64,000 nt of DNA from Opitutaceae bacterium (GCA_016794785.1 JAEUHC010000013.1:124001-188000); one strand, 5' to 3'; counted from the first letter of the stretch, positions 25,601 through 32,706 are shown. Made by a program: numbers and translations. Notes: generated from the letters alone by a model not told the origin.

Positions 25601-26428
25601 AAGGCGCGAAAGATCGTCGACGCCCGCGACGCGCTTGAGGGGTGGGTCGCCGTTCTTGCGGGTGGTGCCGATACTTTTTTCCTGCGGCGCAGCCTGAGCC
25701 GCGACGGAAGCGGGCGGAACCGGGGGTAGCGCGGTGCGCCCGAGCGGCGTGAGCTGCAGGTGACGAAACTGCACCTTCATCGGCCCGGCGCCGCGGTGGA
25801 GCTGGAGCGCGAGAAGGCCGGCGTGACGCGCGAGCTTGGCATCGTGATCGTCGAGGGCGGAGATGCGCGTGCCATTGAGCCAGAGCTCGGCGTGCGAGGC
25901 GTAGGCGACGATGCGGTAGGTATTCCACGCGGGCGCGGGGCGGAAGAGGGACTTGTAGTCGTCGGGCTCGCCGAATTTTTCCGTCCATTTGCGGCCATCG
26001 GGCGCAATGGAGAGGCGCGAGCCGCGCGGCGCGAGAATGCTGCGGCCTTTTTCGTCGTGAATATTGCCAAGGTAACGCGCGCCGAGATCGATGTCGGCCT
26101 GGTAGCCCTTGGCGGCGCCATCGGGCAGGCGCTCGGAGCGAAACTGGATGCCGGAGTTGGCGTCCGCCGGCCCGCTGATGCGGAACTCGGCGGTCAGCTC
26201 AAAGTCGGCGACCTCGCCCTGCCAGTAGAGGAACTCGTTCTTCGCGAGCGTGGCGCCCGCGGCGATTTCACCCGTGATGGCGCCGTCCTCGACGCGCCAG
26301 AGGGTGGTGTTGCCCTCCCAGCCGGCGAGCGTGCGGCCGTCGAAAAGTGGTCGCGAAGCGGAAGCAGCCCGGGCGGGCACCAGCGCAATAACGAAGGAAA
26401 GCAAAAGGGCGACGAGGGGAAGTTTCAT
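22607..26428 (-). CDS. Fusion of DUF1080, PVC dehydrogenase propeller, HEAT repeats and cytochrome c
   Basis: 1273 residues with a Sec signal (MKLPLVALLLSFVIALVPARA). Residues about 27-235 are a DUF1080 (3-keto-disaccharide hydrolase-type) lectin-like domain (LFDGRTLAGWEG, ANSGIQFRSERL, WNTYRIVA, LWLNGTRIS). Residues about 300-700 are the PVC dehydrogenase propeller (AFCFDERGRIWVVEAHSYPNR, YGCHGVFTHSFVG). HEAT-like repeats follow, and C1151-A-S-C-H1155 starts the heme-binding domain. The order suggests hydrolysis of, or binding to, an oxidised sugar coupled to electron transfer. A palindromic repeat is embedded in frame near residues 901-908 (see 23705-23724). It is separated by the IetAS island from related genes at 13854-18374. 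Confidence 0.88.
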   Translation of the reverse strand: MKLPLVALLLSFVIALVPARAASASRPLFDGRTLAGWEGNTTLWRVEDGAITGEIAAGATLAKNEFLYWQGEVADFELTAEFRISGPADANSGIQFRSERLPDGAAKGYQADIDLGARYLGNIHDEKGRSILAPRGSRLSIAPDGRKWTEKFGEPDDYKSLFRPAPAWNTYRIVAYASHAELWLNGTRISALDDHDAKLARHAGLLALQLHRGAGPMKVQFRHLQLTPLGRTALPPVPPASVAAQAAPQEKSIGTTRKNGDPPLKRVAGVDDLSRLSSSPVLWHLRDNPAKPTAVANAPGQKLVAGMKLQPGFQAELLAAEPDLHQPIAFCFDERGRIWVVEAHSYPNRQPEGKGKDRILIFEDRNGDGSFETKKIFAENLNLVSGIEVGFGGVWVGAAPHLLFFPDKNRDDVPDGPPQVLLDGWGWQDTHETLNSFTWGPDGWLYGCHGVFTHSFVGKPGTPDAQRQKIRAGVWRYHPVRHEFEVFAHGGSNQWGLDFNAVGHLFMTHCRSFHGQGGTSYVIRNGHYWNQANNDYAPFVSNRGTEFAPELKNFLLASARYDSGEGGAGKPGTTAVYGGHSHVGAMIYLGDNWPDTYRDHLFTHNLHGHQINHQCNERTGSGYETFHAGYDVLFTPDSTYLPVDLQYGPDGAVYSIDWSDNQHCHNPRDEIWDRTTGRLYRVAWAATYKPAKVDLGAMTDAQLAALHTHKSEWFVRTARRVLQERAATRPLDAGALVVLQALAGDTTAAVAAQLRALWTLHATNNLDAARLSAALAHSSEIVRGWAVQLGTERPGAPAITADTLVRLATNDASSLVRLAIASATPALSLAQRWPVAAALATHGEDAGDRYLPKMIWFALAPAVAADVPRALDLAARTPLPSLADSILWFTARTAAGREEIVARLGRAGTSPASFAISDSAAARALRILAFSLEAEAGLPMPAAWPQVTARFAGTTDNAARGAWEQLSALFGDKAVLAPIRARLADPSTPLAERRRALDLLRRAGDTESTALLVQLLDDAQLRTAVIPLLASAADTSAVAAGLLKNFSAFSAAERTAALAALTSKPALALALLRAVETGAFDKKNLTALHARQLRNLRHGEVTRALDRVWGRTGETSADAKASIARIRDLYRNAPLWSYDVKAGRAIYERACASCHATDAGSSAGKFGPNLNGTWRNGLEYFLENIIDPNAVVGTDYQLNLVTKRDGTVIAGMIEKESDTALLVRTMTETVNVPKADIKSREVTPQSLMPAGLLEALQPREAVELLLFLTTEPK
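23705..23724. repeat. Palindromic element inside the DUF1080-cytochrome coding sequence
   Basis: Arms cccggctc (23705-23712) and gagccggg (23717-23724) with a 4-base loop, flanked by ctac at 23725-23728. On the coding strand it reads gtagcccggctcggcagagc and continues, the same GTAG-plus-palindrome style as intergenic elements elsewhere in this window. It encodes VARLGRAGTSP in frame. Confidence 0.6.
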
Positions 26429-26721
26429 GGGGCAAAAAGTCGGCAGGGGACCGCGGACGAGGAGGGCAGAAGCAACGCCACCGATTCAGCAGAACCGCCG
26501 CCCATCATGCAATCGCGGTCAATCAAGGTTCGTCAGCCCCGGGGCGTGAAGCCGCCCGGGGCGCCGGTCCGGTGCGCAACCAGTTCCCCGCCCGGGCGCC
26601 GCCGGCGAGGAGCCGAACGGGCATCCAGCGCGTCACGTTCGCGGGGCGCCGACCCCAAAGTTGACCTGCTATCCTCCACCCCCAGCCTGCCCGGATGAAC
26701 TGGCGCCCCCACCACAGGGTT
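26429..26721. other. Upstream part of the gap before ureE
   Basis: Nearly 300 bases between the divergent DUF1080-cytochrome gene and the structured ureE leader. It must carry promoters for both directions, but I cannot pick clear hexamers. It is GC-rich with several self-complementary runs (for example ccccggggcg near 26536-26560). Short open frames on the minus strand look random. Confidence 0.4.
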
Positions 26722-26848
26722 TTTCCCGCCCCGGGCAAAGATATCCCGGTCGGGCGGGGTTCGTGGACCGAGACGGTGGCGCGCCGGCTGCTTAGCCGGG
26801 GACCCGCTAGAGCGAAGCTCCCTGCAAGCCTCCTCAACGCTCGGGTCC
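26722..26848 (+). promoter_or_regulatory. Structured 5' leader of the urease accessory operon
   Basis: Two elements can be drawn. First, a strong hairpin: cccgccccggg (26725-26735) with cccggtcgggcgggg (26745-26759). Second, ggaccgag (26765-26772) can pair with ctcgggtcc (26840-26848), one base bulged, continuing into the ureE ATG at 26849; this closes a domain with two small hairpins (ccggctgcttagccgg; gagcgaagctc). Alternatively ggacccg (26800-26806) can pair with the same cgggtcc. Two arms competing for the sequence touching the start codon would suit a translational switch, perhaps metal-responsive. No known riboswitch class was recognised. GC-rich DNA makes chance pairing a real possibility. 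Confidence 0.4.
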
Positions 26849-27331
26849 ATGCACCTTAAAACCTCCGCACTGCATCTGATTCACGCGCCCCTCGTCCCGC
26901 CCAAACCCGGCCTGCGGGAGATCGCTGTGGCGGTCGATCGCCACACGCTTGCGAAACGCCGCTGGCGCGGCGCGGCGGAGGATGGCACGGAGTTTGGTTT
27001 CGAACTCGAAGCGCCGCTCAAGCATGGGGACGCGTTTTTTCAGACCAACAGCGCCTGCTACGTCATTGCCCAGCACGCGGAGCCCGTTGTGGAGATCTCG
27101 CTGGCGATCACGCCCGCCGCCGCCGCGGGCATCGGCTGGGCCGTGGGCAACCTGCACCTCGAGCTGCAGGCCGAGCCCACGCGCCTGCTCGCGCCCGACG
27201 AACCCGCGGTGCGGCAATTGCTCGACCGGCTGCAGGTCCCCTACGCCGCGACCAACGCGATTTTCCGGCCCGGGCGCTTCGCCCGTGGCCTGCAACCCAC
27301 GCATGAGCTCGGCCCCAGCCATAAACACTGA
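26849..27331 (+). CDS. ureE: Urease accessory protein UreE (nickel chaperone)
   Basis: 160 residues. The N-terminal domain contains RWRGAAEDGTEFGFELEAPLKHGD, and the C-terminal metal domain contains GWAVGNLHLELQ, where the family usually has GNRH or GNLHW, plus LLDRLQVPYAATNAIFRP. The end PTHELGPSHKH is a short His-bearing tail; long poly-His tails of some UreE proteins are absent. UreE delivers nickel to the UreG-containing maturation complex. The ureF start lies 29 bases inside its 3' end. No clear Shine-Dalgarno precedes the ATG, which lies at the base of a predicted stem. Confidence 0.88.
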   Translation: MHLKTSALHLIHAPLVPPKPGLREIAVAVDRHTLAKRRWRGAAEDGTEFGFELEAPLKHGDAFFQTNSACYVIAQHAEPVVEISLAITPAAAAGIGWAVGNLHLELQAEPTRLLAPDEPAVRQLLDRLQVPYAATNAIFRPGRFARGLQPTHELGPSHKH

Positions 27332-28016
27332 CGCGGCGTGGATGGCCGGCCTCCTCCAAGCCGGCGACTCGTTCTACCCGACCGGGAGCTACGCCCACTC
27401 CTTTGGCCTGGAGGGCCTCGTGCAGGAGGGCGTGGTGCGTGACCGCGCGACGCTGCGGGATTACATTTTCCTCTCCGCCCTGCCCGCGCTGCGCCATGCG
27501 GAACTGCCGCTCGCGGCGCATGCGTGGCGCGCGCTGGGCGAGACGGACTGGGCGCGCCTCGGCGAACTCTGCACGCTTTCCTCCGCGTTGAAAACCGCGC
27601 GCGAGGCCCGCGCGGCCTCGGAGCAAATCGGCCGCCAGCGCGCCGAACTGGCGGCCACCCTCCGCGCGCACCCGCTGGCGGCCGAGTTTCTCCGCCGCGC
27701 CGCCGCTGGGTATTGGCCGCATTCCGCCGCGATTTCCGCGGCGCTGGAGGGCCGCGTGCTGGGTGCGCCACTGGCCGCGGTGCTCGCCGGCGTCGGCTAT
27801 GCCACCCTCGCCTCGCTGCTCTCGGCCGCGATGAAGATCCTGCGCCTCGGCCAGAACGCCTCCCAGTCCATCCTCACCGAGGCGCTCGCGGCGCTCCCGG
27901 AGCACATCGCCGCGGCCGAGGCGACGGCGGTCGAGGACATCGGGTGGTTCAACCCCTGGCTCGACATCGCCGCCGCCCGCCACGAGACCGCGGACGCGCG
28001 CATGTTCATTTCTTGA
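27303..28016 (+). CDS. ureF: Urease accessory protein UreF
   Basis: 237 residues. The N-terminal block LLQAGDSFYPTGSYAHSFGLEGLVQEG is the UreF signature (LQLxDSxFPxGxFxHSxGLE in the family), and the C-terminal region ILRLGQNASQSIL...PWLDIAAARHETADARMFIS matches the conserved end that contacts UreG. UreF is an all-helical GTPase-effector protein in the UreD-UreF-UreG complex. The ATG at 27303 overlaps ureE by 29 bases, indicating coupling; the open frame continues upstream only as an antisense-like shadow of ureE. Confidence 0.92.
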   Translation: MSSAPAINTDAAWMAGLLQAGDSFYPTGSYAHSFGLEGLVQEGVVRDRATLRDYIFLSALPALRHAELPLAAHAWRALGETDWARLGELCTLSSALKTAREARAASEQIGRQRAELAATLRAHPLAAEFLRRAAAGYWPHSAAISAALEGRVLGAPLAAVLAGVGYATLASLLSAAMKILRLGQNASQSILTEALAALPEHIAAAEATAVEDIGWFNPWLDIAAARHETADARMFIS

Positions 28017-28019
28017 AAA

Positions 28020-28113
28020 AGATGAAGCGCAAAGCCGCCAAGCCGCTAAGTTCGATCATAAGAAGTCCCTTTGCTTCGATCTTCGCGCCTTCGTGTCTTC
28101 GCGCTTAAATTCA
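28020..28113. repeat. Imperfect inverted repeat of AAGCGC/CTTCGCG type between ureF and ureG
   Basis: The left part (gatgaagcgcaaagccgcca) and the right part (cttcgcgccttcgtgtcttc, then gcgc) are imperfect reverse complements made of short aag/cgc words. This is the only long gap inside the ure operon and its base use differs from the coding sequence. It looks like a copy of a dispersed intergenic repeat; it could also process or stabilise the transcript. Confidence 0.5.
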
Positions 28114-28124
28114 AAAAATCTTTT

Positions 28125-28754
28125 ATGACCCGTCCCCCTCGCATCGGCATCGGCGGCCCCGTTGGCTCCGGCAAGACCATGCTCTGCCTCAAGCTCGCGC
28201 AGCGCCTCCGCGCCCGCCTCTCGATGGCGATCGTGACCAACGACATCTACTGCTCCGAGGACGCGCAGTTCCTCGTCAAGCACAGCGCGCTGCCCGCCGA
28301 GCGCATCGCGGGGGTCGAGACCGGCGGCTGCCCGCACACCGCGATCCGCGACGATACGACGATGAACGAGCAGGCCTGCCGCGCGCTGGAGGCGAAGTTT
28401 CCCGACCTCCAGCTCCTGCTCGTCGAGAGCGGCGGCGACAATCTCACCGCGACGTTCTCTCCCGAGCTCGTCGATGCGTTCATCTACGTGATTGATGTCG
28501 CGGAAGGGGACAAAATCCCGCGCAAGGGCGGTCCGGCCATCCGCCACAGCGACCTGCTCATCATCAACAAAATCGACCTCGCCCCGCTCGTCGGCGCCGA
28601 TCTCGGCGTGATGGAGCGCGACGCCAAGGTGCAGCGCGGCGCGCGGCCGTTCCTGTTCTGCGATCTCAAACGCGAGCACAACCTCGACGCCGTGATCGCC
28701 TGGATTGAGCACGCGGTGTTGTTCGCGTCAAAATCCGCCAACCCCGCCCGCTGA
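28125..28754 (+). CDS. ureG: Urease accessory GTPase UreG
   Basis: 209 residues from the ATG at 28125. The P-loop is GPVGSGKT (11-18), the invariant nickel-binding Cys-Pro-His is C69-P-H71 ([12 protein letters not shown]), and the G-motifs LLVESGGDN and INKIDLAP are present. UreG hydrolyses GTP to drive nickel insertion into apo-urease. It is one of the most conserved accessory proteins, and every key residue I can check is intact. The next gene, ureD, begins 1 base after its stop codon. An upstream start at 28071 would add repeat-derived residues and is rejected. Confidence 0.96.
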   Translation: MTRPPRIGIGGPVGSGKTMLCLKLAQRLRARLSMAIVTNDIYCSEDAQFLVKHSALPAERIAGVETGGCPHTAIRDDTTMNEQACRALEAKFPDLQLLLVESGGDNLTATFSPELVDAFIYVIDVAEGDKIPRKGGPAIRHSDLLIINKIDLAPLVGADLGVMERDAKVQRGARPFLFCDLKREHNLDAVIAWIEHAVLFASKSANPAR

Positions 28755-28755
28755 C

Positions 28756-29580
28756 ATGGCCGAGTTCGTGGGCCATCTCTCGCTCCGCGCCGCGCCGCGC
28801 GCGGACGGCCGCACGGTCCTCGCCGCGCAGTCGTTTCGCGCGCCGTTCCACCTCGGCAAAACCTATTGGGACGCCGACGCCCGCACCCTCATCGCCCAGG
28901 TCGTCAACCCCACCGCCGGCATCCTCGCTGGCGATCGACTGGCGTCAGACATCGCGGTGGAGCCGGGCGCCGCGCTGCTCGTCACCACGCCAAGCGCGAG
29001 CCGCGTCTTCCGGATGCGCGGCGGGGCGGCGGCCTGCGAGCAGCATTTTTCGGTCGCCGCCGGCGCGTGGCTCGAAGTCCTCCCGGAGCCGCTCGTGCCG
29101 CACCGCGGCTGCACTTACCGCCAGCGCACGCAGGTCGAGATCGACCCGGGCGGCGGCTTGTTCTTGGTCGATCAACTGATGCCGGGCCGCGTCGCCCACG
29201 GCGAGGCGTGGGGCTGGGATCGCTTGACGCTCAGCCTTGAGGTGCGCCTAGGGGGTGAACTTATCCTGCGCGAACGCTTCGATCATACGGGCCCGGCGTT
29301 GCGCGACTTGGCGGCGCTCGCCGGCTCGGGGCCGGCCGCCTGCTTCGCGAATGCGATTCTGGTCGCACCGCCCACCGGGGACACGCCCGCCTGGCGCACC
29401 GCGCTCGCGGCGCTGCACGACCACTGCCTGTGGCTCGGCGTGAGCGAGCTGCGGCAAGGCGGCCACAGCCTGAAGATCGTGGCCCCCGACGCCGTGCGGC
29501 TGAGGCGGGCCGTGCGTGACGCGCGCCGGATTCTGGCGAGCTACTTTCCGCGGCTGGGCTGCGAGGTCCGCAAACTCTGA
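28756..29580 (+). CDS. ureD: Urease accessory protein UreD
   Basis: 274 residues. Family blocks are visible: NPTAGILAGDRLASDIAVEPGAALLVTTPSASRVFR (quoted in part as NPTAGILAGD and TTPSASRVFR), WLEVLPEPLVPHRGCTY and PGRVAHGEAWGWDRL. UreD (UreH) is the beta-helical scaffold that links apo-urease to UreF-UreG. Having it last in the order E-F-G-D is a common arrangement when ureABC precede ureE, but here no structural genes precede. Its last 40 bases overlap a convergent small membrane-protein gene. Confidence 0.9.
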   Translation: MAEFVGHLSLRAAPRADGRTVLAAQSFRAPFHLGKTYWDADARTLIAQVVNPTAGILAGDRLASDIAVEPGAALLVTTPSASRVFRMRGGAAACEQHFSVAAGAWLEVLPEPLVPHRGCTYRQRTQVEIDPGGGLFLVDQLMPGRVAHGEAWGWDRLTLSLEVRLGGELILRERFDHTGPALRDLAALAGSGPAACFANAILVAPPTGDTPAWRTALAALHDHCLWLGVSELRQGGHSLKIVAPDAVRLRRAVRDARRILASYFPRLGCEVRKL

Positions 29581-29789
29581 ACCGCCGGTTGCGTCAACCG
29601 GCGCGCGAACCACCAGCCGGCCGCGATCACGGCGAGACCAAGGGCGGCCCAGCCGAGGGTGGCAAGCGGGTGCTCGGCGAGGTGGGTGAACTCCCACGTG
29701 AGCCCGTGGTCGCCGTCATGCCCGGGGTGTGCCCGCAGCCACGGGGCGGAAACAAAGGCGGCGAGAGCGAGGCGCACGGAGGTTTTCAT
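29541..29789 (-). CDS. Small His-rich exported membrane protein beside the urease accessory genes
   Basis: 82 residues: a signal peptide (MKTSVRLALAAFVSAPWLRA), then HPGHDGDHGLTWEFTHLAEHP with six histidines, then one transmembrane helix (LGWAALGLAVIAAGWWFA) and a basic tail. The layout resembles a stripped-down piece of HupE/UreJ-type nickel proteins, which also begin HPGH after the signal, but it is far shorter. A metal-binding role near urease maturation is plausible and unproven. It overlaps the 3' end of ureD on the opposite strand. Confidence 0.65.
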   Translation of the reverse strand: MKTSVRLALAAFVSAPWLRAHPGHDGDHGLTWEFTHLAEHPLATLGWAALGLAVIAAGWWFARRLTQPAVQSLRTSQPSRGK

Positions 29790-29830
29790 CGCTCAGTTCG
29801 CTAGCAAGGCACGTTCCAGACCGCCAACCC

Positions 29831-29869
29831 AGAAAAACAAAACACCGCCCGCGGTGAGGCGGGCGGTGT
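29831..29869 (-). terminator. Rho-independent terminator after rpsI
   Basis: On the minus strand an 11-bp perfect stem (acaccgcccgc, 29842-29852, with gcgggcggtgt, 29859-29869) and a 6-base loop are followed by a T-rich tract (tttgtttttct). This is a canonical intrinsic terminator 24 bases after the rpsI stop. Confidence 0.9.
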
Positions 29870-29892
29870 CGAAAATCGAAAATCCAACCAGC

Positions 29893-30297
29893 TTAGCGCT
29901 TGGAGAACTGGAAGCGCTTGCGGGCGCCGGGCTGGCCGGCCTTCTTGCGCTCCTTCATGCGGTCGTCGCGCGTCATGTGGCCGGCCTTCTTGAGGGCGGG
30001 ACGCAACTCGGCGTTCATCTTCTGCAGCGCGCGGGCGATGCCGTGGGCCGTGGCGCCCGCCTGACCGGCGACACCGCCGCCGGAGACGTTCACGTCCACG
30101 TCGATCTTGTCCTTGAGTTCGACCGTGAGGAGCGGGGCAAAAGCCTGTTTGGCGAAATTCTCGTGGGAGAAGTAGCTGTCGAACGTGCGACCGTTGACGG
30201 TCAGCTTACCGGAGCCTTCGGAGATGCGGACCCGGGCAGTCGAGGTCTTGCGGCGGCCGGTGCAGGCAAAGATGGTGGCGGTGGTGGCGGCGCTCAT
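29893..30297 (-). CDS. rpsI: 30S ribosomal protein S9
   Basis: 134 residues. The N-terminal [12 protein letters not shown] and the C-terminal [11 protein letters not shown] are the S9 signatures; the basic tail reaches the P-site tRNA in the ribosome. [19 protein letters not shown] matches the conserved middle. It follows rplM by 14 bases in the nearly universal L13-S9 operon and ends at an intrinsic terminator. Confidence 0.98.
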   Translation of the reverse strand: MSAATTATIFACTGRRKTSTARVRISEGSGKLTVNGRTFDSYFSHENFAKQAFAPLLTVELKDKIDVDVNVSGGGVAGQAGATAHGIARALQKMNAELRPALKKAGHMTRDDRMKERKKAGQPGARKRFQFSKR

Positions 30298-30311
30298 GGT
30301 CTAAAAGGGTG

Positions 30312-30743
30312 TCAGACGGAAATCTTCTCAGGCGAGTGGCTCGTGTGGGGATGTTCCGAGCCGGCGAAGACACGGAGCTTGGTCAGCATGCGGCGGGCGA
30401 GGCGGTTCTTGGGCATCATGCCCTTGACGGCGTGCTCGACGATGAACTCAGGATGACGCTCACGCATGAGGGAGACCTTGCGGTAGCTCTCGCCGCCGAC
30501 GAAGCCGGAGAAGAACATATACTCGTTCTGCACTTCCTTCTTGCCGGTGAGGGCGATTTTCTCGGCGTTGATGACGACCACGTAGTCCCCCGCGTCGCAG
30601 TTGGGCGTGTAGGAAGCCTTGTTGCGGCCGCGGATGATATTGGCGGCCTTGACGGCGAGGCGACCGAGCGGCACACCGGCGGCATCGATGAGATACCACT
30701 TGGCGGGTTGTGCAGTCTCCTTCGTGACGAGGAACGTTTTCAT
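30312..30743 (-). CDS. rplM: 50S ribosomal protein L13
   Basis: 143 residues from the ATG at 30743 (MKTFLVTKE). The conserved blocks WYLIDAAGVPLGRLA, GDYVVVINAEKIALTGKK and AVKGMMPKNRLARRML identify L13, an early assembly protein of the large subunit. It is the first gene of the rplM-rpsI operon, with a probable promoter just upstream. An in-frame start 15 bases further upstream would add MASFR and is less likely. Confidence 0.98.
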   Translation of the reverse strand: MKTFLVTKETAQPAKWYLIDAAGVPLGRLAVKAANIIRGRNKASYTPNCDAGDYVVVINAEKIALTGKKEVQNEYMFFSGFVGGESYRKVSLMRERHPEFIVEHAVKGMMPKNRLARRMLTKLRVFAGSEHPHTSHSPEKISV

Positions 30744-30758
30744 GCGAAAAGAGGCCAA

Positions 30759-30786
30759 GTGCTAAGCTCAAAAGAAAGCCTGTCAA
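30759..30786 (-). promoter_or_regulatory. Probable sigma-70-type promoter of rplM-rpsI
   Basis: The minus strand carries a consensus -35 TTGACA (30786-30781) followed after 15-16 bases by TTAGCA/TAGCAC as a weak -10, about 17 bases before the rplM start codon. The -35 match is perfect, the -10 is poor. Confidence 0.45.
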
Positions 30787-30895
30787 CGCCCATTTCTCCG
30801 CGAATCTCAGGCTCGACCGAAGCCGACCCACTTTGCCAGCTCCAGCCCGCAGCCCGGTCTTGTTTCGCCCCGGCATTGTGCAAAATTCGCCCATC

Positions 30896-31297
30896 ATGAC
30901 CGCTGTCCCTTCCCGTGCCCCCCTGCTGGCCGCCGGCCTCATCGGCCTCACCGGCATCGCGCTCGGCGCCTTCGGCGCCCACGCCCTCAAAGCCACCTTG
31001 GTCGAGCGGGGCATGTCGGTCGTCTGGGAGAGCGCCGTGAAATATCACCTGCTTCATGCCATCGCGCTGCTCGCTCTCGCCGCGTGGGCACGCGCGGACA
31101 CCGCCGGAACGTCCGCCCGGCTGACCCTCTGGGTCACGCGCTGCTGGATCGGCGGCGTGGGGCTTTTCTCCGGCTCGCTTTACTGGCTGGCGCTGGGCGG
31201 ACCTCGCTGGCTGGGGCCGGTGACCCCGCTGGGCGGAGTGGCGTTCATGGCCGGCTGGCTGCTTCTCGCCCTCGCCGCCCTGCGGCAAAAAGGATGA
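30896..31297 (+). CDS. DUF423 family small membrane protein
   Basis: 133 residues with four predicted membrane helices: LLAAGLIGLTGIALGAFGAHAL, YHLLHAIALLALAAWA, WIGGVGLFSGSLYWLALGG and LGGVAFMAGWLLLALAAL, each quoted in part. GAFGAHAL near the N-terminus, YHxxHxxALL and FSGSLY are the DUF423 signatures. Its function is unknown. Its stop overlaps the start of the nucleotidyltransferase gene (atga at 31294-31297), so the two are co-translated. It is divergent from rplM. Confidence 0.9.
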   Translation: MTAVPSRAPLLAAGLIGLTGIALGAFGAHALKATLVERGMSVVWESAVKYHLLHAIALLALAAWARADTAGTSARLTLWVTRCWIGGVGLFSGSLYWLALGGPRWLGPVTPLGGVAFMAGWLLLALAALRQKG

Positions 31298-32706
31298 CCG
31301 GCCCCCTCCCCCTCCCCGCCGACCTGCAGGCGATGCTCGACGCGGCGCGGCGCATCGGCCGGCCGCGCCTCGTGGGCGGCGGCGTGCGCGACTGGCTGCT
31401 TGGCATCCCACCCAAGGACTTTGACATCGAGGTCACCGGCGCGGACTTCGAGTCGCTGCACCGCGTGCTGGAGCCGTTCGGCTCGACGGATATCGTCGGT
31501 CGCAGCTTCGGCGTCCTCAAGGTCCGCAGCCGCGCCAGCGGCTCGGAATACGATTTCTCGCTGCCCCGGCGCGAGTCCAAGACCGGCGCCGGCCACCGCG
31601 GCTTTGCCATCGCGCCCGACCCCGCGCTGAGCGACGCCGAGGCCGCGGCCCGGCGCGATTTCACCCTCAACGCCATCGCGCTCGATCCCTTCACCGGCGG
31701 CATCATCGATCCGCACGGGGGGCAGGCCGATCTCGCGCGGCGCACGCTGCGGCATACCAGCGCGGCCTTTGCCGAGGATCCGCTGCGGGTGCTCCGGGGC
31801 ATGCAGCTCGCCGCGCGCTTCGACCTCACGCTCGCCCCCGAGACCGCCGCGCTCTGCCGCGCCATCGCCGGCACCTTTGCCGAGCTGCCGGTCGAACGCG
31901 TCTGGGGCGAATGGGAAAAATGGGCCGCCAAGTCGGTCCGCCCTTCCCGTGGCCTCGCCGTGCTCGAGGAGACGGGCTGGCTCGCGCACTTCCCCGAGAT
32001 CGCCGCGCTGCGCGGCACGCCCCAGGACCCCGAGTGGCACCCGGAGGGCGACGTGTTCACCCACACCCAGCACTGCCTCGACGCCCTGACCTCCCTCCCC
32101 GCCTGGCCCGATTGCTCCGCCCAACGGCAGCGGACGCTCATGTTTGCCGTGCTGGCGCACGATTTCGGCAAGCCTGCCACGACCGTCCGCGCCGAGAAAC
32201 GCGGCGTGCTCCGCTGGACGAGCCCCGGGCACGAAGCCGCCGGCGGGCCGCTCGCGGCCGCGTTTCTGCGGCGCATCGGCGCGCCGCTCGATCTCGATGC
32301 GCCGGTCGCGGCCCTTGTCGTCAACCATCACGCGCACCATCGCGGCGGCACGGCGTTCTCCGACACCAGCGTGCGCCGCCTCGCGCGCCGCCTCGCTCCC
32401 GCCACCATCGACGACCTCGCGCTCGTGATGCGGGCCGATGCCAACGGCCGGCCGCCTCTCGCCTCTCCGGACATCCACGCCCGCATCGACGAACTCGCCG
32501 CCGCCGCCCGCGCGCTCGCGCTGGCCGACGCCGCGCCGAAGCCCCTCCTGCTCGGCCGCCACCTGATCGCGCTCGGCCGCAAGCCCGGCCGCGACTTCCA
32601 GCCCATCATCGACGCCGCCTTCGAGGCGCAGCTGGACGGCGCGTTTGCCGACGAAGCCGGCGGCCTCGCGTGGCTGCGCAACCGTCTCGGCCTGCCGGCG
32701 GATTGA
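31294..32706 (+). CDS. CCA-adding / poly(A) polymerase-type nucleotidyltransferase with HD domain
   Basis: 470 residues. The class II nucleotidyltransferase head has GGGVRDWLLG and the metal-binding DFDIEV; ARRDFTLNAIALDP and EDPLRVLRGMQLAARF are the conserved downstream motifs. The C-terminal half holds an HD phosphohydrolase motif (LAHDFGKPATT) with further histidines (NHHAHHRG), as in CCA enzymes that also repair 2',3'-cyclic phosphate ends. It most likely finishes or repairs tRNA 3' ends. The start codon is preceded by an A/G-rich ribosome site (aaaagg) that lies in the DUF423 gene. Confidence 0.9.
   Translation: MTGPLPLPADLQAMLDAARRIGRPRLVGGGVRDWLLGIPPKDFDIEVTGADFESLHRVLEPFGSTDIVGRSFGVLKVRSRASGSEYDFSLPRRESKTGAGHRGFAIAPDPALSDAEAAARRDFTLNAIALDPFTGGIIDPHGGQADLARRTLRHTSAAFAEDPLRVLRGMQLAARFDLTLAPETAALCRAIAGTFAELPVERVWGEWEKWAAKSVRPSRGLAVLEETGWLAHFPEIAALRGTPQDPEWHPEGDVFTHTQHCLDALTSLPAWPDCSAQRQRTLMFAVLAHDFGKPATTVRAEKRGVLRWTSPGHEAAGGPLAAAFLRRIGAPLDLDAPVAALVVNHHAHHRGGTAFSDTSVRRLARRLAPATIDDLALVMRADANGRPPLASPDIHARIDELAAAARALALADAAPKPLLLGRHLIALGRKPGRDFQPIIDAAFEAQLDGAFADEAGGLAWLRNRLGLPAD

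Noticed and set aside
26722..26848. Assigning the ureE leader to the NiCo, cobalamin or other named riboswitch class
   Set aside because: I could not place the conserved sequence of any of these classes; only base-pairing potential is visible.
26523..26850. Short minus-strand frames in the gap before ureE
   Set aside because: No ribosome site, no recognisable pattern, and the sequence is better explained as structured leader and promoter DNA.
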